64,000 nucleotides of DNA from Cardiobacteriaceae bacterium. GTDB taxonomy: Bacteria; Pseudomonadota; Gammaproteobacteria; Cardiobacteriales; Cardiobacteriaceae. The DNA lies in assembly GCA_030525785.1 (NCBI GenBank), contig JAUNEA010000004.1, positions 1 through 64,000 of the forward strand, written 5' to 3'. The notes beneath the pieces are model-generated. The model was not told the DNA's origin, made no database searches, and worked only from the letters and a program-made list of their open reading frames with translations. Of the stretch, positions 1 to 8,620 are shown piece after piece. The translations under genes were made by a program, and so were the position numbers. How positions within the stretch are numbered: the stretch's first letter is position 1; every line of letters starts with the position of its first letter.

Positions 1-487
1 TTGTAGCTTCTGCTTTCTTCTGTTCAGCAGCTTTTTTTGCAGCCTCTGCCTTCTTCTGCTCAATTGCTTTTTTCGCAGCTTCTTGCTGTTTTAATTTTTC
101 TGCACGCGCTTTTGCCTCATCAGCTTTCTTTTTCTCTGCAGCTTTTCTCTCAGCCTGCTTTTTGGCTTCTTCTTGGCGTTTTAATGCCTGTACACGTTTT
201 AACTCTGCCAAACGCGCACGTTCTTCTTCCGCTTGTAAAGCTTTAGATTTCTGTTCTGCCTGTTCAATTGCTTGCAAAGTCTCATTCAAACTGGCGCGAC
301 TAACCGCTGTTGCCTGTGCGATGGTTTGGGTCGGCAAAGCGCTTTGAGTCAAAGGCTTCGGCTTATGACCACTCCACATACTCGCTACTACCACCAACAT
401 CGCACTCAATGCCAATGTGATGACCGTTTTCTGCCGTGCAGCTCGTTTTTCGGTAGGCAAATGAGCAGGACGATTCGATAGCATCAT
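1..487 (-). CDS. tolA: TolA, envelope-spanning protein (3' end outside window)
   Basis: Only the first 162 codons are in the window; the gene continues beyond position 1. TolA links the inner-membrane TolQR motor to TolB/Pal at the outer membrane and supports outer-membrane constriction during division. The visible protein has a short cytoplasmic N-terminus, one transmembrane segment at about residues 21-39, and then, from about residue 60, a long charged helix rich in Lys, Ala, Glu and Gln with repeats such as KKAAEQKKAEA. That is the TolA domain II signature. The C-terminal TolB/colicin-binding domain lies outside the window. The ATG at 487 overlaps the tolR TGA (ATGA), and a second ATG follows directly. 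Family and neighbours (tolQ, tolR) make the call firm. Confidence 0.93.
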   Translation of the reverse strand, partial: MMLSNRPAHLPTEKRAARQKTVITLALSAMLVVVASMWSGHKPKPLTQSALPTQTIAQATAVSRASLNETLQAIEQAEQKSKALQAEEERARLAELKRVQALKRQEEAKKQAERKAAEKKKADEAKARAEKLKQQEAAKKAIEQKKAEAAKKAAEQKKAEAT

Positions 488-939
488 GGCTCCTCGCCTT
501 CTGCTGCCTCAGTCACTAAGCCTACTTTCGCCACTCCCGCTTGTTGCAACAACATAATTCCACCAATCACTTGTTCATACGGCACATTTTTATCTCCCTC
601 AATCAACACTGGCAATTGTGGGTTGGCCGCCAAAGCGCTTTGTGTAAACTGCAATACCTCTTCTGCACTCAATGGTTCGCCTGCTTGCGTTCCTTGATTA
701 AGATAATATTTCCCTGCCAAATCTACGCTCAAAATAAGTGGCAAAATAGGCACTTCACTTTCCTCTGGCTCCTGTGGCTGCTCCACCGTACTTTGTGGCA
801 AGTCCACTTCAATGGCCTGCGATTGCATCAACGGCGTTGCCACCATAAAAATGACCAATAACACCAACATCACATCAATATATGGCACCACATTCATTTC
901 TGCCTTTAAGCTATTTTTCTTACGATAACGGCGAGCCAT
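484..939 (-). CDS. tolR: TolR, Tol-Pal proton-channel subunit
   Basis: TolR is a single-pass inner-membrane protein of the ExbD/TolR family. With TolQ it uses the proton-motive force to energise TolA. The 151-residue protein starts with a basic N-terminus (MARRYRKKN). One transmembrane helix follows at about residues 20-38 with the conserved channel aspartate at D22 in YIDVMLVLLVIF. The periplasmic domain comes next and ends in a conserved-looking YEQVIGGIMLLQQAGV stretch. A strong AGGGAGG Shine-Dalgarno precedes the start. Downstream it overlaps tolA by four bases, so the two are translationally coupled. Upstream, tolQ is 74 bases away with a palindrome copy in the gap. Confidence 0.95.
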   Translation of the reverse strand: MARRYRKKNSLKAEMNVVPYIDVMLVLLVIFMVATPLMQSQAIEVDLPQSTVEQPQEPEESEVPILPLILSVDLAGKYYLNQGTQAGEPLSAEEVLQFTQSALAANPQLPVLIEGDKNVPYEQVIGGIMLLQQAGVAKVGLVTEAAEGEEP

Positions 940-1013
940 TTTCCCTCCCTCTTATTAACAATGTTTTCAAGCCTTGAACCGTGAACAAAGCGCTTTAAGG
1001 CAATCAATGAGGC

Positions 1014-1724
1014 TTATCGGCGTTGCTGATGGGCTGCCACTTGCTCTTGATAACGCAAGCTATCATGGCGTAATAAACCATCAATCAATTCCATGCTTTT
1101 TTCATAATCAGCGCTGAGCTTGTTCGCTCGCTGGCTCAAAATATTGTAGAAAATCACTGCGCTAATAGCTGCCAACAAACCTACACCTGTGGCAATCAAA
1201 GCTTCTGCAATACCTGGAGCAACGCTGGCAATACTGGTGTTTTTCGCATTGCCAATCGCTAAAAAGGAATTCATGATGCCAAAAACCGTTCCCAATAAGC
1301 CTACATACGGTGCAACAGAACCGATGGTGCCAAGTGTGCTGATATCCTGCTCCAGCTTTTGCTGTTCATCAAAAAGCCCAACTTCCATGAATTGCATACA
1401 GTTTTGCGAAATATACATCGGATTAGCGGTTCGCTTGATGATGCTTTTGAATTCGTTATAGCCCATCATAAAAATCCATACAGAACCTTCAGCTTTATCA
1501 CCCTGAGCATGATATTGGCGATGCAGCTCCTCTAAAGACTGACAACGATGCAAATCGACAATAAACTGGCGTTGCAAAGCGCTTATGCGTTTAAATTGAT
1601 GGTGCTTTTTGTAAAACACATAAATGGCATATACAAACATTCCCAGCAAAATCAACATAATCAGCTGAACGAAAATATGAGCATCAAGCAATAAATGCGA
1701 GATAGAAAGTTGATTTTTTTCCAT
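1014..1724 (-). CDS. tolQ: TolQ, Tol-Pal proton-channel subunit
   Basis: TolQ (ExbB/TolQ/MotA family) forms the multimeric channel of the Tol-Pal motor in the inner membrane. The 236-residue protein has the family layout: one transmembrane helix near residues 17-37, a long cytoplasmic loop, and two more helices at about residues 135-160 and 170-200. The last two carry the conserved signatures GSVAPYVGLLGTVFGIM and ASVAPGIAEALIATGVG. It is transcribed towards tolR and tolA and lies 37 bases downstream of ruvB. The acyl-CoA thioesterase gene ybgC, which usually sits just upstream of tolQ, is absent from this slot. Confidence 0.96.
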   Translation of the reverse strand: MEKNQLSISHLLLDAHIFVQLIMLILLGMFVYAIYVFYKKHHQFKRISALQRQFIVDLHRCQSLEELHRQYHAQGDKAEGSVWIFMMGYNEFKSIIKRTANPMYISQNCMQFMEVGLFDEQQKLEQDISTLGTIGSVAPYVGLLGTVFGIMNSFLAIGNAKNTSIASVAPGIAEALIATGVGLLAAISAVIFYNILSQRANKLSADYEKSMELIDGLLRHDSLRYQEQVAAHQQRR

Positions 1725-1761
1725 AAAATACCTCAGGTTAAACTCTGAAAAGAGGCGATGA

Positions 1762-2763
1762 TTAAGGTGGAGTTAATCCCAAATGATGGTAAGCGCTTTG
1801 GGTGGCAATGCGTCCACGTGGGGTACGCTGTAAAAAGCCCAATTGAATCAAATAAGGCTCAACCACATCTTCCAATGTGCCTTTTTCCTCACCCACGCTC
1901 GCTGCCAATGTATCCAATCCCACAGGCCCTCCCCCAAATTGCTCCACCAATCGACTTAACAAACGGCGGTCTAATTCATCAAAGCCCAGATGATCAATGG
2001 CCAGCAAACGTAAAGCTTCATCAGCCATCTGCTGAGTAATAATGCCCTCACCGCGCACTTCCGCATAATCGCGCACACGGCGTAACAAACGATTGGCTAT
2101 GCGTGGCGTTCCTCGCGCTCGTTTCCCAATCTCCTCTGCGCCTTTGGGCTCGATTTTTACCCCCAGCAAATGAGCTGCGCGTGCCACAATTCTCGCCAAC
2201 TCTTCATTGGTGTAAAACTGCAAATGGTGGCTAATGCCAAAACGATCGCGAAGTGGTGCGGTTAATAAACCCGAACGCGTGGTTGCGCCCACCAAAGTAA
2301 ATGGTGGCAAATCCAACTTAATGGAACGAGCAGCAGGGCCTTCACCAATCATAATATCGATTTGATAATCTTCCATCGCTGGATACAAAACCTCTTCCAC
2401 CGCAGGCGAAAGACGATGAATTTCATCAATAAACAGCACATCATGTGGCTCAAGATTGGTCAAAATAGCTGCCAAATCGCCTGCTTTATCCAAAATAGGC
2501 CCTGAGGTTTGGCGTAAATTCACGCCCAATTCTGCCGCAATAATCGCAGCTAGTGTGGTTTTCCCTAAACCTGGTGGCCCAAAGAAGAGAACATGATCCA
2601 AAGCCTCTTGTCGCCCTTTAGCCGCTGCAATAAAAATACCCAACTGATTTTTGAGAACTTCTTGTCCAATATATTCCTCAAAGCGCTTTGGGCGAACAGC
2701 TCGTTCTGCTGCAAACTCTTCTTGCTTTGCCTTGCCATGTAGCAAACGGTCAGATTCAATCAT
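1762..2763 (-). CDS. ruvB: RuvB, Holliday-junction branch-migration ATPase
   Basis: RuvB is the hexameric AAA+ motor that, loaded by RuvA, drives branch migration of Holliday junctions. Visible in the 333 residues are Walker [10 protein letters not shown] (62-70), Walker B with DEIH (113-116), the sensor stretch GATTRSG (159-165) followed by the arginine-finger region LRDRFG, and a C-terminal winged-helix domain. The start overlaps the ruvA stop by four bases, so the two are coupled. Two palindrome copies lie inside the gene, one encoding the PKRF stretch near residue 25 and one near the 3' end. Order ruvC-ruvA-ruvB is canonical. Confidence 0.98.
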   Translation of the reverse strand: MIESDRLLHGKAKQEEFAAERAVRPKRFEEYIGQEVLKNQLGIFIAAAKGRQEALDHVLFFGPPGLGKTTLAAIIAAELGVNLRQTSGPILDKAGDLAAILTNLEPHDVLFIDEIHRLSPAVEEVLYPAMEDYQIDIMIGEGPAARSIKLDLPPFTLVGATTRSGLLTAPLRDRFGISHHLQFYTNEELARIVARAAHLLGVKIEPKGAEEIGKRARGTPRIANRLLRRVRDYAEVRGEGIITQQMADEALRLLAIDHLGFDELDRRLLSRLVEQFGGGPVGLDTLAASVGEEKGTLEDVVEPYLIQLGFLQRTPRGRIATQSAYHHLGLTPP

Positions 2764-3374
2764 GATAATCCTTTAAATTTCAAGGATAAAGCTTGGCGAA
2801 GCAGTGTGTCGGTGGTGGCATCTGGGTGTTGTTCACTGACTTTCGCCAACAGCTGTGCAGCCTCAGCAGGTTTATAACCCAAAGCAACCAAAGCTTCTTC
2901 TGCCTCAAAGCGTGCCTGATTGCCCAAAGCGCTTTGTAAAGCTTGCCCTTCTAACAAAGGCATTGTTGGCAACCATTTGCCCACTCTATCTGCCAACTCA
3001 ATCACCAAGCGCTCTGCCGTTTTCTTACCAATGCCTGGCAATTGGCAAAGCTCGGCGGTACGTTGTTCGCGCACAATGGTGCTAAGCCGTGATGGGTCAT
3101 AGCCTGATAAGACCAACAACGCCAATTTGGGTCCAATACCACTAACCTTAATTAACTCACGAAACCATGTTCTTTGCTCAAGTGTTTGAAATCCATAAAG
3201 ATACTGACCATCTTCTCGCTGGGCATGATGGATAAACAAAGCGCTTTGCCCCTGTAAACTCAAACTATCCAACACAGAAATTGGCACAGCAATCTCATAA
3301 CCCACACCGCCAACCAACAAAATGATTTGATTGGCGTTTTTCGACAAAACCTGACCTTGCAAATACCCAATCAT
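2760..3374 (-). CDS. ruvA: RuvA, Holliday-junction binding protein
   Basis: RuvA binds four-way junctions as a tetramer and recruits RuvB. The 204-residue length is normal. The N-terminal OB-fold domain ([10 protein letters not shown]) is followed by two helix-hairpin-helix motifs, [15 protein letters not shown] (77-91) and [16 protein letters not shown] (112-127). The C-terminal RuvB-contacting helical domain follows a linker. It starts next to the ruvC stop codon and overlaps ruvB. Palindrome copies are found in the domain I coding region and in the flexible linker before domain III ([12 protein letters not shown]), places where protein sequence is usually variable. Confidence 0.97.
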   Translation of the reverse strand: MIGYLQGQVLSKNANQIILLVGGVGYEIAVPISVLDSLSLQGQSALFIHHAQREDGQYLYGFQTLEQRTWFRELIKVSGIGPKLALLVLSGYDPSRLSTIVREQRTAELCQLPGIGKKTAERLVIELADRVGKWLPTMPLLEGQALQSALGNQARFEAEEALVALGYKPAEAAQLLAKVSEQHPDATTDTLLRQALSLKFKGLS

Positions 3375-3896
3375 CTACCACTCCTTTAAATGCCCTGCCC
3401 GTTGATAACGGCTAACCGTCTGCACATGATGAGCATGAGTCAAAGCCACTGCCAACGCATCTGCCGCATCACTTTGCACAATACCCGCACGATTCAGCAA
3501 AATTTTCACCATTTGCTGCACTTGGTCTTTATCCGCTGCCCCTTTACCCACCACAGCTTGCTTGATTTGCCTTGCCGCGTATTCGTAAATCGGCAGACCT
3601 GCCATCACCGCCGCACAAATCGCTACCCCACGAGCCTGCCCAAGCTTCAAAGCTGAGCTAGGATTTTTGTGTACAAAAATGGATTCAATCGCAAATTCTT
3701 GCGGTTGAAACTGGCGAATCAGCTCACCAATGCCTTGATAAATCATCATCAAACGTATGGGCATTTCCTCTTCCGCCAGCCGAATACAGCCACTGTCTAA
3801 ATAGTCAATTTCCTGACCACGCAACAACACCACGCCGTATCCTGTGGTGCGTGAGCCAGGGTCAATCCCTAAAATACGCCGTTCACGCACCATCAC
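3375..3896 (-). CDS. ruvC: RuvC, Holliday-junction resolvase
   Basis: RuvC is the RNase H-fold endonuclease that cleaves Holliday junctions after RuvAB migration. The catalytic acidic residues are all in place: D12 in [15 protein letters not shown]71 in [11 protein letters not shown], and D143 and D146 in [15 protein letters not shown]. Length (173) matches the family. Two start codons are adjacent (MMVRE); either could be used. yebC lies upstream with a 23-base gap that contains a palindrome copy. The gene ends directly against the ruvA start codon. Confidence 0.97.
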   Translation of the reverse strand: MMVRERRILGIDPGSRTTGYGVVLLRGQEIDYLDSGCIRLAEEEMPIRLMMIYQGIGELIRQFQPQEFAIESIFVHKNPSSALKLGQARGVAICAAVMAGLPIYEYAARQIKQAVVGKGAADKDQVQQMVKILLNRAGIVQSDAADALAVALTHAHHVQTVSRYQRAGHLKEW

Positions 3897-3919
3897 AATA
3901 CTCCAAAGCGCTTTGTCGC

Positions 3920-4654
3920 TTAGCCTTCAAAATCTTCAGGGAATTCAGCGTTAGTGTACACACTTTGCACATCGTCCAATTCTTCCAGACGCTCAATCAG
4001 TTTCGCCACTTTCGCTGCATCTTCTAATGAAATTGGAGATAAATTTTCTGCACGCATGGTGATTTCGCTTTCATCAGGCGTAAACCCCGCAGCTTGCAAA
4101 GCTTCGTACACGCTCGCATAAGCTTCTGGAGAGGTTAAAACTTCCGCACTCCCTTCTTCTACAATCAAATCATCAGCGCCAGCTTCCAAAGCCACTTCCA
4201 TCAATTTATCTTCATCTTTAACTTCACTGAAGAAAATTACGCCACGCTCCACAAATTGAAACGCCACTGAGCCAGAAGTTCCTAAATTGCCTCCAAATTT
4301 GCTGAAGGCATGGCGAACTTCACCAACGGTGCGGTTTTTGTTATCAGTCATGCAATCCACCATCACCGCAACCCCACCAGCGCCATAGCCTTCGTAACGG
4401 ATTTCCTCCATTTGCACGCCCTCTAACTCACCTGCACCACGCTTAATAGCGCGTTCCATCGTGTCTTTGGTCATGTTTTCGGTTTGGGCTTTGCTGATTG
4501 CAAGGCGTAAACGCGGATTGGAGGCTGGATCAGAGCCACCACTACGCGCTGCTGTCATCAGTTCGCGAATCAAGCGTGTAAAAACCTTGCCACGTTTCGC
4601 ATCTTCTTTGGCTTTTTTGTGTTTGATATTTGCCCACTTACTGTGTCCTGCCAT
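3920..4654 (-). CDS. yebC: YebC/PmpR family protein (TACO1-like)
   Basis: This 244-residue protein begins [18 protein letters not shown], the diagnostic YebC N-terminus, and keeps the full three-domain family length. Family members are cytoplasmic. They have been described both as DNA-binding regulators and as factors that help ribosomes translate proline-rich stretches. It sits directly upstream of ruvCAB, the usual gammaproteobacterial position. No palindrome copy occurs in the coding sequence, in line with other highly conserved genes here. One lies upstream at about 4699-4710 and one downstream at 3904-3915. Confidence 0.96.
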   Translation of the reverse strand: MAGHSKWANIKHKKAKEDAKRGKVFTRLIRELMTAARSGGSDPASNPRLRLAISKAQTENMTKDTMERAIKRGAGELEGVQMEEIRYEGYGAGGVAVMVDCMTDNKNRTVGEVRHAFSKFGGNLGTSGSVAFQFVERGVIFFSEVKDEDKLMEVALEAGADDLIVEEGSAEVLTSPEAYASVYEALQAAGFTPDESEITMRAENLSPISLEDAAKVAKLIERLEELDDVQSVYTNAEFPEDFEG

Positions 4655-4736
4655 AAATTCATTCCTTATCTAAAAATAACTTAAGATTGCGCCCTACAAA
4701 GCGCTTTGAGGGCTTATTTTAGCATTGCTTGTGCTG

Positions 4737-5624
4737 TTAAATCTTAGCACCAAAGGTATCGCATTGTTTGGGGTCACCTGTTTGCATGCCACGCTGAAAC
4801 CATGTCAAACGCTGCTTTGAAGTTCCATGCGTGAAACTATCAGGAACAACATAGCCTTGATGTTGCTTCTGTAATCTATCATCACCTACAGCCTCCGCAG
4901 CCGCAAATGCCTCTTCCATATCGCCTGTTTCTAAGCGATTTTCACGCATCATATAATGCGCCCAAACCCCTGCATAGCAATCCGCTTGCAATTCTAAACG
5001 CACCATCATCTGATTGGCTTCTTTCTTGGGAAGTTTGCGCTGAGCCTCATGAACTTGTCCCAAAATTCCTGTCAAATGCTGCACATGATGCCCAACTTCA
5101 TGCGCAATCACATAAGCAAAAGCAAAATCGCCACCTGCTTTAAGCTTTTTACGCATATCATCGTAGAAGGATAAATCCAAGTATACCTTCTCATCGGCAG
5201 AACAATAGAAAGGCCCCATCGTTGCTTGACCATAACCACAAGCGCTTTGTGTGCCACCACGATAGAGAACCAAAGTTGTAGGGCGATAAGCTCTCCAACC
5301 TTGTTGTTGGAAATAAGCAGCCCACACGCGCTCTGTTGTACTCAAAACTTTTCGCGAGAAGGTATTCAGTTCTTGCTCTTCCGATGAAGCTAAGCGAGAA
5401 GAATTCGCCGTTTGACCACCAGCTGATAGCCCCAATAACGGCTTCAAATCAATACCAAAGAAGCCTGCCAGCATCACAGCAGCAATCGCCACCAAGCCTC
5501 CCTTAAATCCGAATCGCGAAAACAAAAACATCAAGCCTTGTGCAGCAAAAGATTGACTACCTCCGCTTTGCCCTCGTCTATCATCAACATAACGACTCTC
5601 ACGCTCATCATCTAATCGCATCAT
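4737..5624 (-). CDS. YpfJ-type neutral zinc metallopeptidase, membrane anchored
   Basis: The 295-residue protein has a charged, Arg/Asp-rich N-terminus, one hydrophobic segment at about residues 41-58, a short Ser-rich linker and then a zinc-peptidase-like domain. The gluzincin motif HEVGHH is at 175-180. A later conserved stretch, LELQADCYAGVWAHY, resembles the third zinc ligand region of the family. This matches the family of E. coli YpfJ (predicted neutral zinc metallopeptidase). Substrate is unknown. It appears monocistronic: yebC and rpmJ are on the same strand but separated by intergenic palindrome copies. I see the motif directly; the peptidase activity is inferred from the family. Confidence 0.85.
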   Translation of the reverse strand: MMRLDDERESRYVDDRRGQSGGSQSFAAQGLMFLFSRFGFKGGLVAIAAVMLAGFFGIDLKPLLGLSAGGQTANSSRLASSEEQELNTFSRKVLSTTERVWAAYFQQQGWRAYRPTTLVLYRGGTQSACGYGQATMGPFYCSADEKVYLDLSFYDDMRKKLKAGGDFAFAYVIAHEVGHHVQHLTGILGQVHEAQRKLPKKEANQMMVRLELQADCYAGVWAHYMMRENRLETGDMEEAFAAAEAVGDDRLQKQHQGYVVPDSFTHGTSKQRLTWFQRGMQTGDPKQCDTFGAKI

Positions 5625-5684
5625 TTTCTCCTTACAAAGCGCTTTGCCACCAACATTGCCTTACAAATCGCCTGCCTATGGCAT

Positions 5685-5711
5685 AAAAAAACCAGCACAT
5701 GGCTGGTTTAA
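5685..5711 (-). terminator. Rho-independent terminator after rpmJ
   Basis: Read on the minus strand, AAACCAGC and GCTGGTTT form an eight-base stem around a short loop, followed by a run of T residues. It lies 25 bases beyond the rpmJ stop codon. Confidence 0.85.
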
Positions 5712-5735
5712 CTTTAACCGTTATCGGCTCAGAAA

Positions 5736-5861
5736 TTAACGCTGACGAGCTTTTAAACGTTTATCCGTTTTGCAAATCACAAATAATTTGCCACGGCGAC
5801 GAACAACTTGGCAATCGCGGCTACGGTTTTTAGCACTTTTCAAAGAAGATACAACTTTCAT
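5736..5861 (-). CDS. rpmJ: Ribosomal protein L36, zinc-free (C-minus) type
   Basis: This 41-residue gene is too short for a standard ORF list. Its translation begins [18 protein letters not shown] and ends [11 protein letters not shown], matching large-subunit protein L36 of the alternative (YkgO-like) type. The classical L36 zinc ribbon needs three Cys and one His; here only two Cys remain (DCQVV and VICK) and there is no His, so it should not hold zinc. It stands alone with its own terminator, away from the spc operon where the zinc-binding L36 usually sits. Such paralogs are commonly induced by zinc limitation in other bacteria; no Zur-like palindrome is obvious upstream. Confidence 0.93.
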   Translation of the reverse strand: MKVVSSLKSAKNRSRDCQVVRRRGKLFVICKTDKRLKARQR

Positions 5862-6013
5862 CTTAAACTCCTAAAATTGTGTTGATAAGGTCTTGATACA
5901 ATCAAAGGGACTATTTTAATCAATCCAAACAACAGACGCAAGAAAAAACCTAGCCACCTTTCAAAGCGCTTTGCACTCCTCCTCAAGATAAAGCGCTTTG
6001 AACGTGTGCAAAA

Positions 6014-6604
6014 TCAGTAACGCCAAACGCGGTCTTTATCGCCTGAATCAACATGAATAAAGCTATTACCAACACCCACGCCACCTGCATTCAAACCACG
6101 CGCAATCGTTGCCAGCTGTTTACCAGAATATCCCTGAACCCCAATATCTGCCGCTTTTGCCACCATGTGATAGCTATTTTTTGCCACATTTTTAGAACCA
6201 GAACGGCGCAAACCTTCATTAGTTTTCGGAGAACGATAACCACTGCGTAAAATCAACTCGCGGCCACCAACATGATGTTGAATATAACTCAAAATATTGA
6301 GCAAATTTACATCAACAGAATGCACACTGTCTTCACGGAAATCTCGGAAAAAGTAGCTAATTTGTTCGATAGAGGGCTGAATGTAGCCTGTTTCAGGCGT
6401 CCAATAAATACCTGTCATCGATTCGCCTGTATTGATGTTACGAAAGCGAATTTTACGCTCGCTACGACCACTGGCAACTGCCCATTGAGCAGGCAATAAC
6501 AAACCCATTGTTCCAAATGCCAAACGGCTTAACAATTGCCGCCGCCCACTACAGCAAGGGCAAGAGGCATCGTGTTCTACTTGCTCCTGTTCATAAGCTG
6601 CCAT
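6014..6604 (-). CDS. DUF882/YcbK-like M15 family peptidase, Tat-exported
   Basis: The product (196 residues from the start chosen here) has a twin-arginine signal: SGRRQLLSRLAFG followed by a hydrophobic core ending in WAVASG. The mature part carries the DUF882/peptidase M15_2 pattern: SGYRSPKTN, then SYHMVAKAADI (first His and Asp ligands), then FIHVDSG (final His). Family members are predicted periplasmic murein carboxypeptidases. An odd cluster CPCC precedes the twin arginines. Several start codons are possible; the ATG at 6604 is best because AAGGAG lies six bases upstream, whereas the ATG at 6610 abuts that site. Two palindrome copies lie just downstream of the stop codon. Confidence 0.85.
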   Translation of the reverse strand: MAAYEQEQVEHDASCPCCSGRRQLLSRLAFGTMGLLLPAQWAVASGRSERKIRFRNINTGESMTGIYWTPETGYIQPSIEQISYFFRDFREDSVHSVDVNLLNILSYIQHHVGGRELILRSGYRSPKTNEGLRRSGSKNVAKNSYHMVAKAADIGVQGYSGKQLATIARGLNAGGVGVGNSFIHVDSGDKDRVWRY

Positions 6605-6834
6605 TTTCATCTCCTTTTTCAAAAATTAACCTCTAAAATTAAGTTACAACAAAGTTCAATGATACTCCGTATCAACCCTTGCCTCAAGCTTTCCTTAACT
6701 TTATATTCATCTTTGGCGCCATAACAACTCTAAAAAACCCATGAATCTCATCAAAAAAGCCAAAGCTCATTGATGATGGTCACATAAAAAGCTACCATAA
6801 GCGCTCCGTTTACTAGCAATATGGACGTACCTTT

Positions 6835-8088
6835 ATGTTCACAAAAACTATGACCATCACAGGCTTCGATGATGAGCTGGCTCAAGCCATCGCCGCCGAA
6901 ACTCAGCGCCAAGAAGCTCATATCGAGCTGATTGCCTCCGAGAACTACACCAGTCCTCGCGTCATGGAAGCGCAAGGCACTTACCTGACCAATAAATACG
7001 CCGAAGGCTACCCTAGCAAGCGTTATTATGGTGGTTGCGAACATGTTGATGTGGTTGAGCAATTAGCTATTGACCGCGCAAAAACTTTGTTCGGCGCAGA
7101 TTATGCCAACGTTCAACCCCATTCAGGTTCACAAGCTAACGCTGCCGTATTCTTGGCTTTGTTGCAACCTGGTGACACCTTCATGGGCATGGATTTAGGA
7201 CATGGTGGACATTTAACGCACGGTTCTCCTGTCAATTTCTCAGGTCGCCAATACAACTGCATACCTTACAAACTGGATTTAAAAACAGGCTTGATTGATT
7301 ACGATGAAGTTGAGCGTTTGGCTTTAGAGCACAAGCCAAAAATGATTGTTGCTGGCTTCTCAGCTTATTCTCAAATTCTTGATTTTGAACGCTTCCGCGC
7401 CATTGCTGATCGTGTAGGTGCTTATTTGATGGTGGATATGGCTCATGTGGCTGGCTTAGTGGCAGCTGGTTTGTATCCCAATCCTGTGCCTTTTGCTGAT
7501 GTGGTGACCACAACTACCCATAAAACCTTACGTGGCCCTCGTGGTGGCTTGATTTTGGCAAAATCCAATCCCGATTTGGAGAAAAAATTCAACTCCGCCA
7601 TTTTCCCAGGCGTTCAAGGTGGCCCATTGATGCACGTTATTGCAGGCAAAGCGGTTGCCTTTAAAGAAGCTCTTGAACCTTCTTTCAAACAGTATCAACA
7701 ACAAGTCATTGATAACGCCAAAGCGATGGCAAAAGTCTTTATGTCGCGTGGTTATGATATTGTTTCAGGTGGCACACAAAATCATCTCATGCTGCTGAAT
7801 CTGGTCAACAAAGGCATCACAGGTAAAGCAGCCGATGCGGCTTTGGGTCGTGCGCATATTACGGTAAACAAAAATGCCGTTCCTGATGACCCTCAATCAC
7901 CTTTTGTAACCAGTGGCATTCGCATTGGCACCCCAGCCATTACCTCGCGTGGCTTTAAAGAAGCTGAAGCTAAGCAAGTTGCTAACTGGATTTGCGATAT
8001 TCTGGACGATTTAGACAACGAAGATACCATTATCCAAGTGCGTCAAAAAGTTGCGGAATTGTGCGCGGAATTACCCGTTTACCGTTAA
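6835..8088 (+). CDS. glyA: Serine hydroxymethyltransferase
   Basis: GlyA is the PLP enzyme that interconverts serine and glycine and feeds one-carbon units into tetrahydrofolate. The 417-residue sequence is near full identity to the family consensus: [12 protein letters not shown] (31-42), [13 protein letters not shown] (55-67) and the PLP lysine K230 in [15 protein letters not shown] second ATG at 6850 could be the real start (MTITGF). Neither has a strong Shine-Dalgarno site. The gene contains no copy of the iterated palindrome in 1.25 kb, a clear hole in an otherwise dense distribution. A paired-palindrome terminator follows. The divergent neighbour upstream is the M15-like peptidase, 230 bases away. 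Confidence 0.98.
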   Translation: MFTKTMTITGFDDELAQAIAAETQRQEAHIELIASENYTSPRVMEAQGTYLTNKYAEGYPSKRYYGGCEHVDVVEQLAIDRAKTLFGADYANVQPHSGSQANAAVFLALLQPGDTFMGMDLGHGGHLTHGSPVNFSGRQYNCIPYKLDLKTGLIDYDEVERLALEHKPKMIVAGFSAYSQILDFERFRAIADRVGAYLMVDMAHVAGLVAAGLYPNPVPFADVVTTTTHKTLRGPRGGLILAKSNPDLEKKFNSAIFPGVQGGPLMHVIAGKAVAFKEALEPSFKQYQQQVIDNAKAMAKVFMSRGYDIVSGGTQNHLMLLNLVNKGITGKAADAALGRAHITVNKNAVPDDPQSPFVTSGIRIGTPAITSRGFKEAEAKQVANWICDILDDLDNEDTIIQVRQKVAELCAELPVYR

Positions 8089-8091
8089 ACT

Positions 8092-8126
8092 CCCAAAGCG
8101 CTTTGGGCTTTCCAAAGCGCTTTTTC
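8092..8126 (+). terminator. Terminator built from two palindrome copies, after glyA
   Basis: Two copies of the iterated palindrome lie five bases apart (CCCAAAGCGCTTTGGG, then CCAAAGCGCTTTTTC). The first can pair with the second as a 12-base stem with a short loop, followed by a T-rich tail. It begins four bases after the glyA stop codon. Confidence 0.6.
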
Positions 8127-8161
8127 TTCTTTCAGAGGTCTTTAATAAGCGAGCCTTTCGT

Positions 8162-8620
8162 ATGCATTGCCCTTTTTGCCAACATGACGATACCCGCGTA
8201 GTGGATTCTCGCCTCACTGATACGGGCAAAGCTGTTCGAAGAAGACGCGAGTGCCAACACTGTGGCACACGTTTTTCCACCCTAGAAAGCGCAGAAATTG
8301 ATTTTCCTATGGTGGTCAAACAAAACGGCACTCGAGAAAGTTTCCACGAAAATAAGCTACGCACAGGCATTCTACGCGCCCTTGAAAAACGCCCTATTAC
8401 CGCGCCACAAATTGACCAAATCATACGCGAACTTCTGCAAACCCTACGCCTTCATCCACACCGCGAAATACCTTCTCGTGCCATTGGGCAAATGGTGATG
8501 GAAAAACTCAAAGCGCTTGACCATGTTGCCTACATTCGCTTTGCCTCCGTCTACCTCAGTTTTCAAGATTTACAAGCTTATCAAAATGTTATTGACGAAC
8601 TCACCGCCCGACAATCTTAA
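8162..8620 (+). CDS. nrdR: NrdR, ribonucleotide-reductase repressor
   Basis: NrdR is a zinc-ribbon/ATP-cone repressor of ribonucleotide reductase genes that senses ATP/dATP. The 152-residue product starts MHCPFCQHDDTRVVDSRL. The two zinc Cys pairs are C3/C6 and C31/C34 (CQHCG), and the ATP-cone follows from about residue 49. A longer in-frame reading starting at 8051 overlaps glyA and is not the gene. Position between glyA and the riboflavin genes is the usual gammaproteobacterial arrangement. One palindrome variant lies at about 8509 inside the ATP-cone region. Confidence 0.96.
   Translation: MHCPFCQHDDTRVVDSRLTDTGKAVRRRRECQHCGTRFSTLESAEIDFPMVVKQNGTRESFHENKLRTGILRALEKRPITAPQIDQIIRELLQTLRLHPHREIPSRAIGQMVMEKLKALDHVAYIRFASVYLSFQDLQAYQNVIDELTARQS

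Noticed and set aside
6751-7062. Minus-strand ORF over the glyA start
   Set aside because: Antisense to the most conserved part of glyA; composition follows glyA codon periodicity.
8051-8161. Longer nrdR reading frame starting in glyA
   Set aside because: The family begins exactly at MHCPFC, and the extension overlaps glyA and a terminator.
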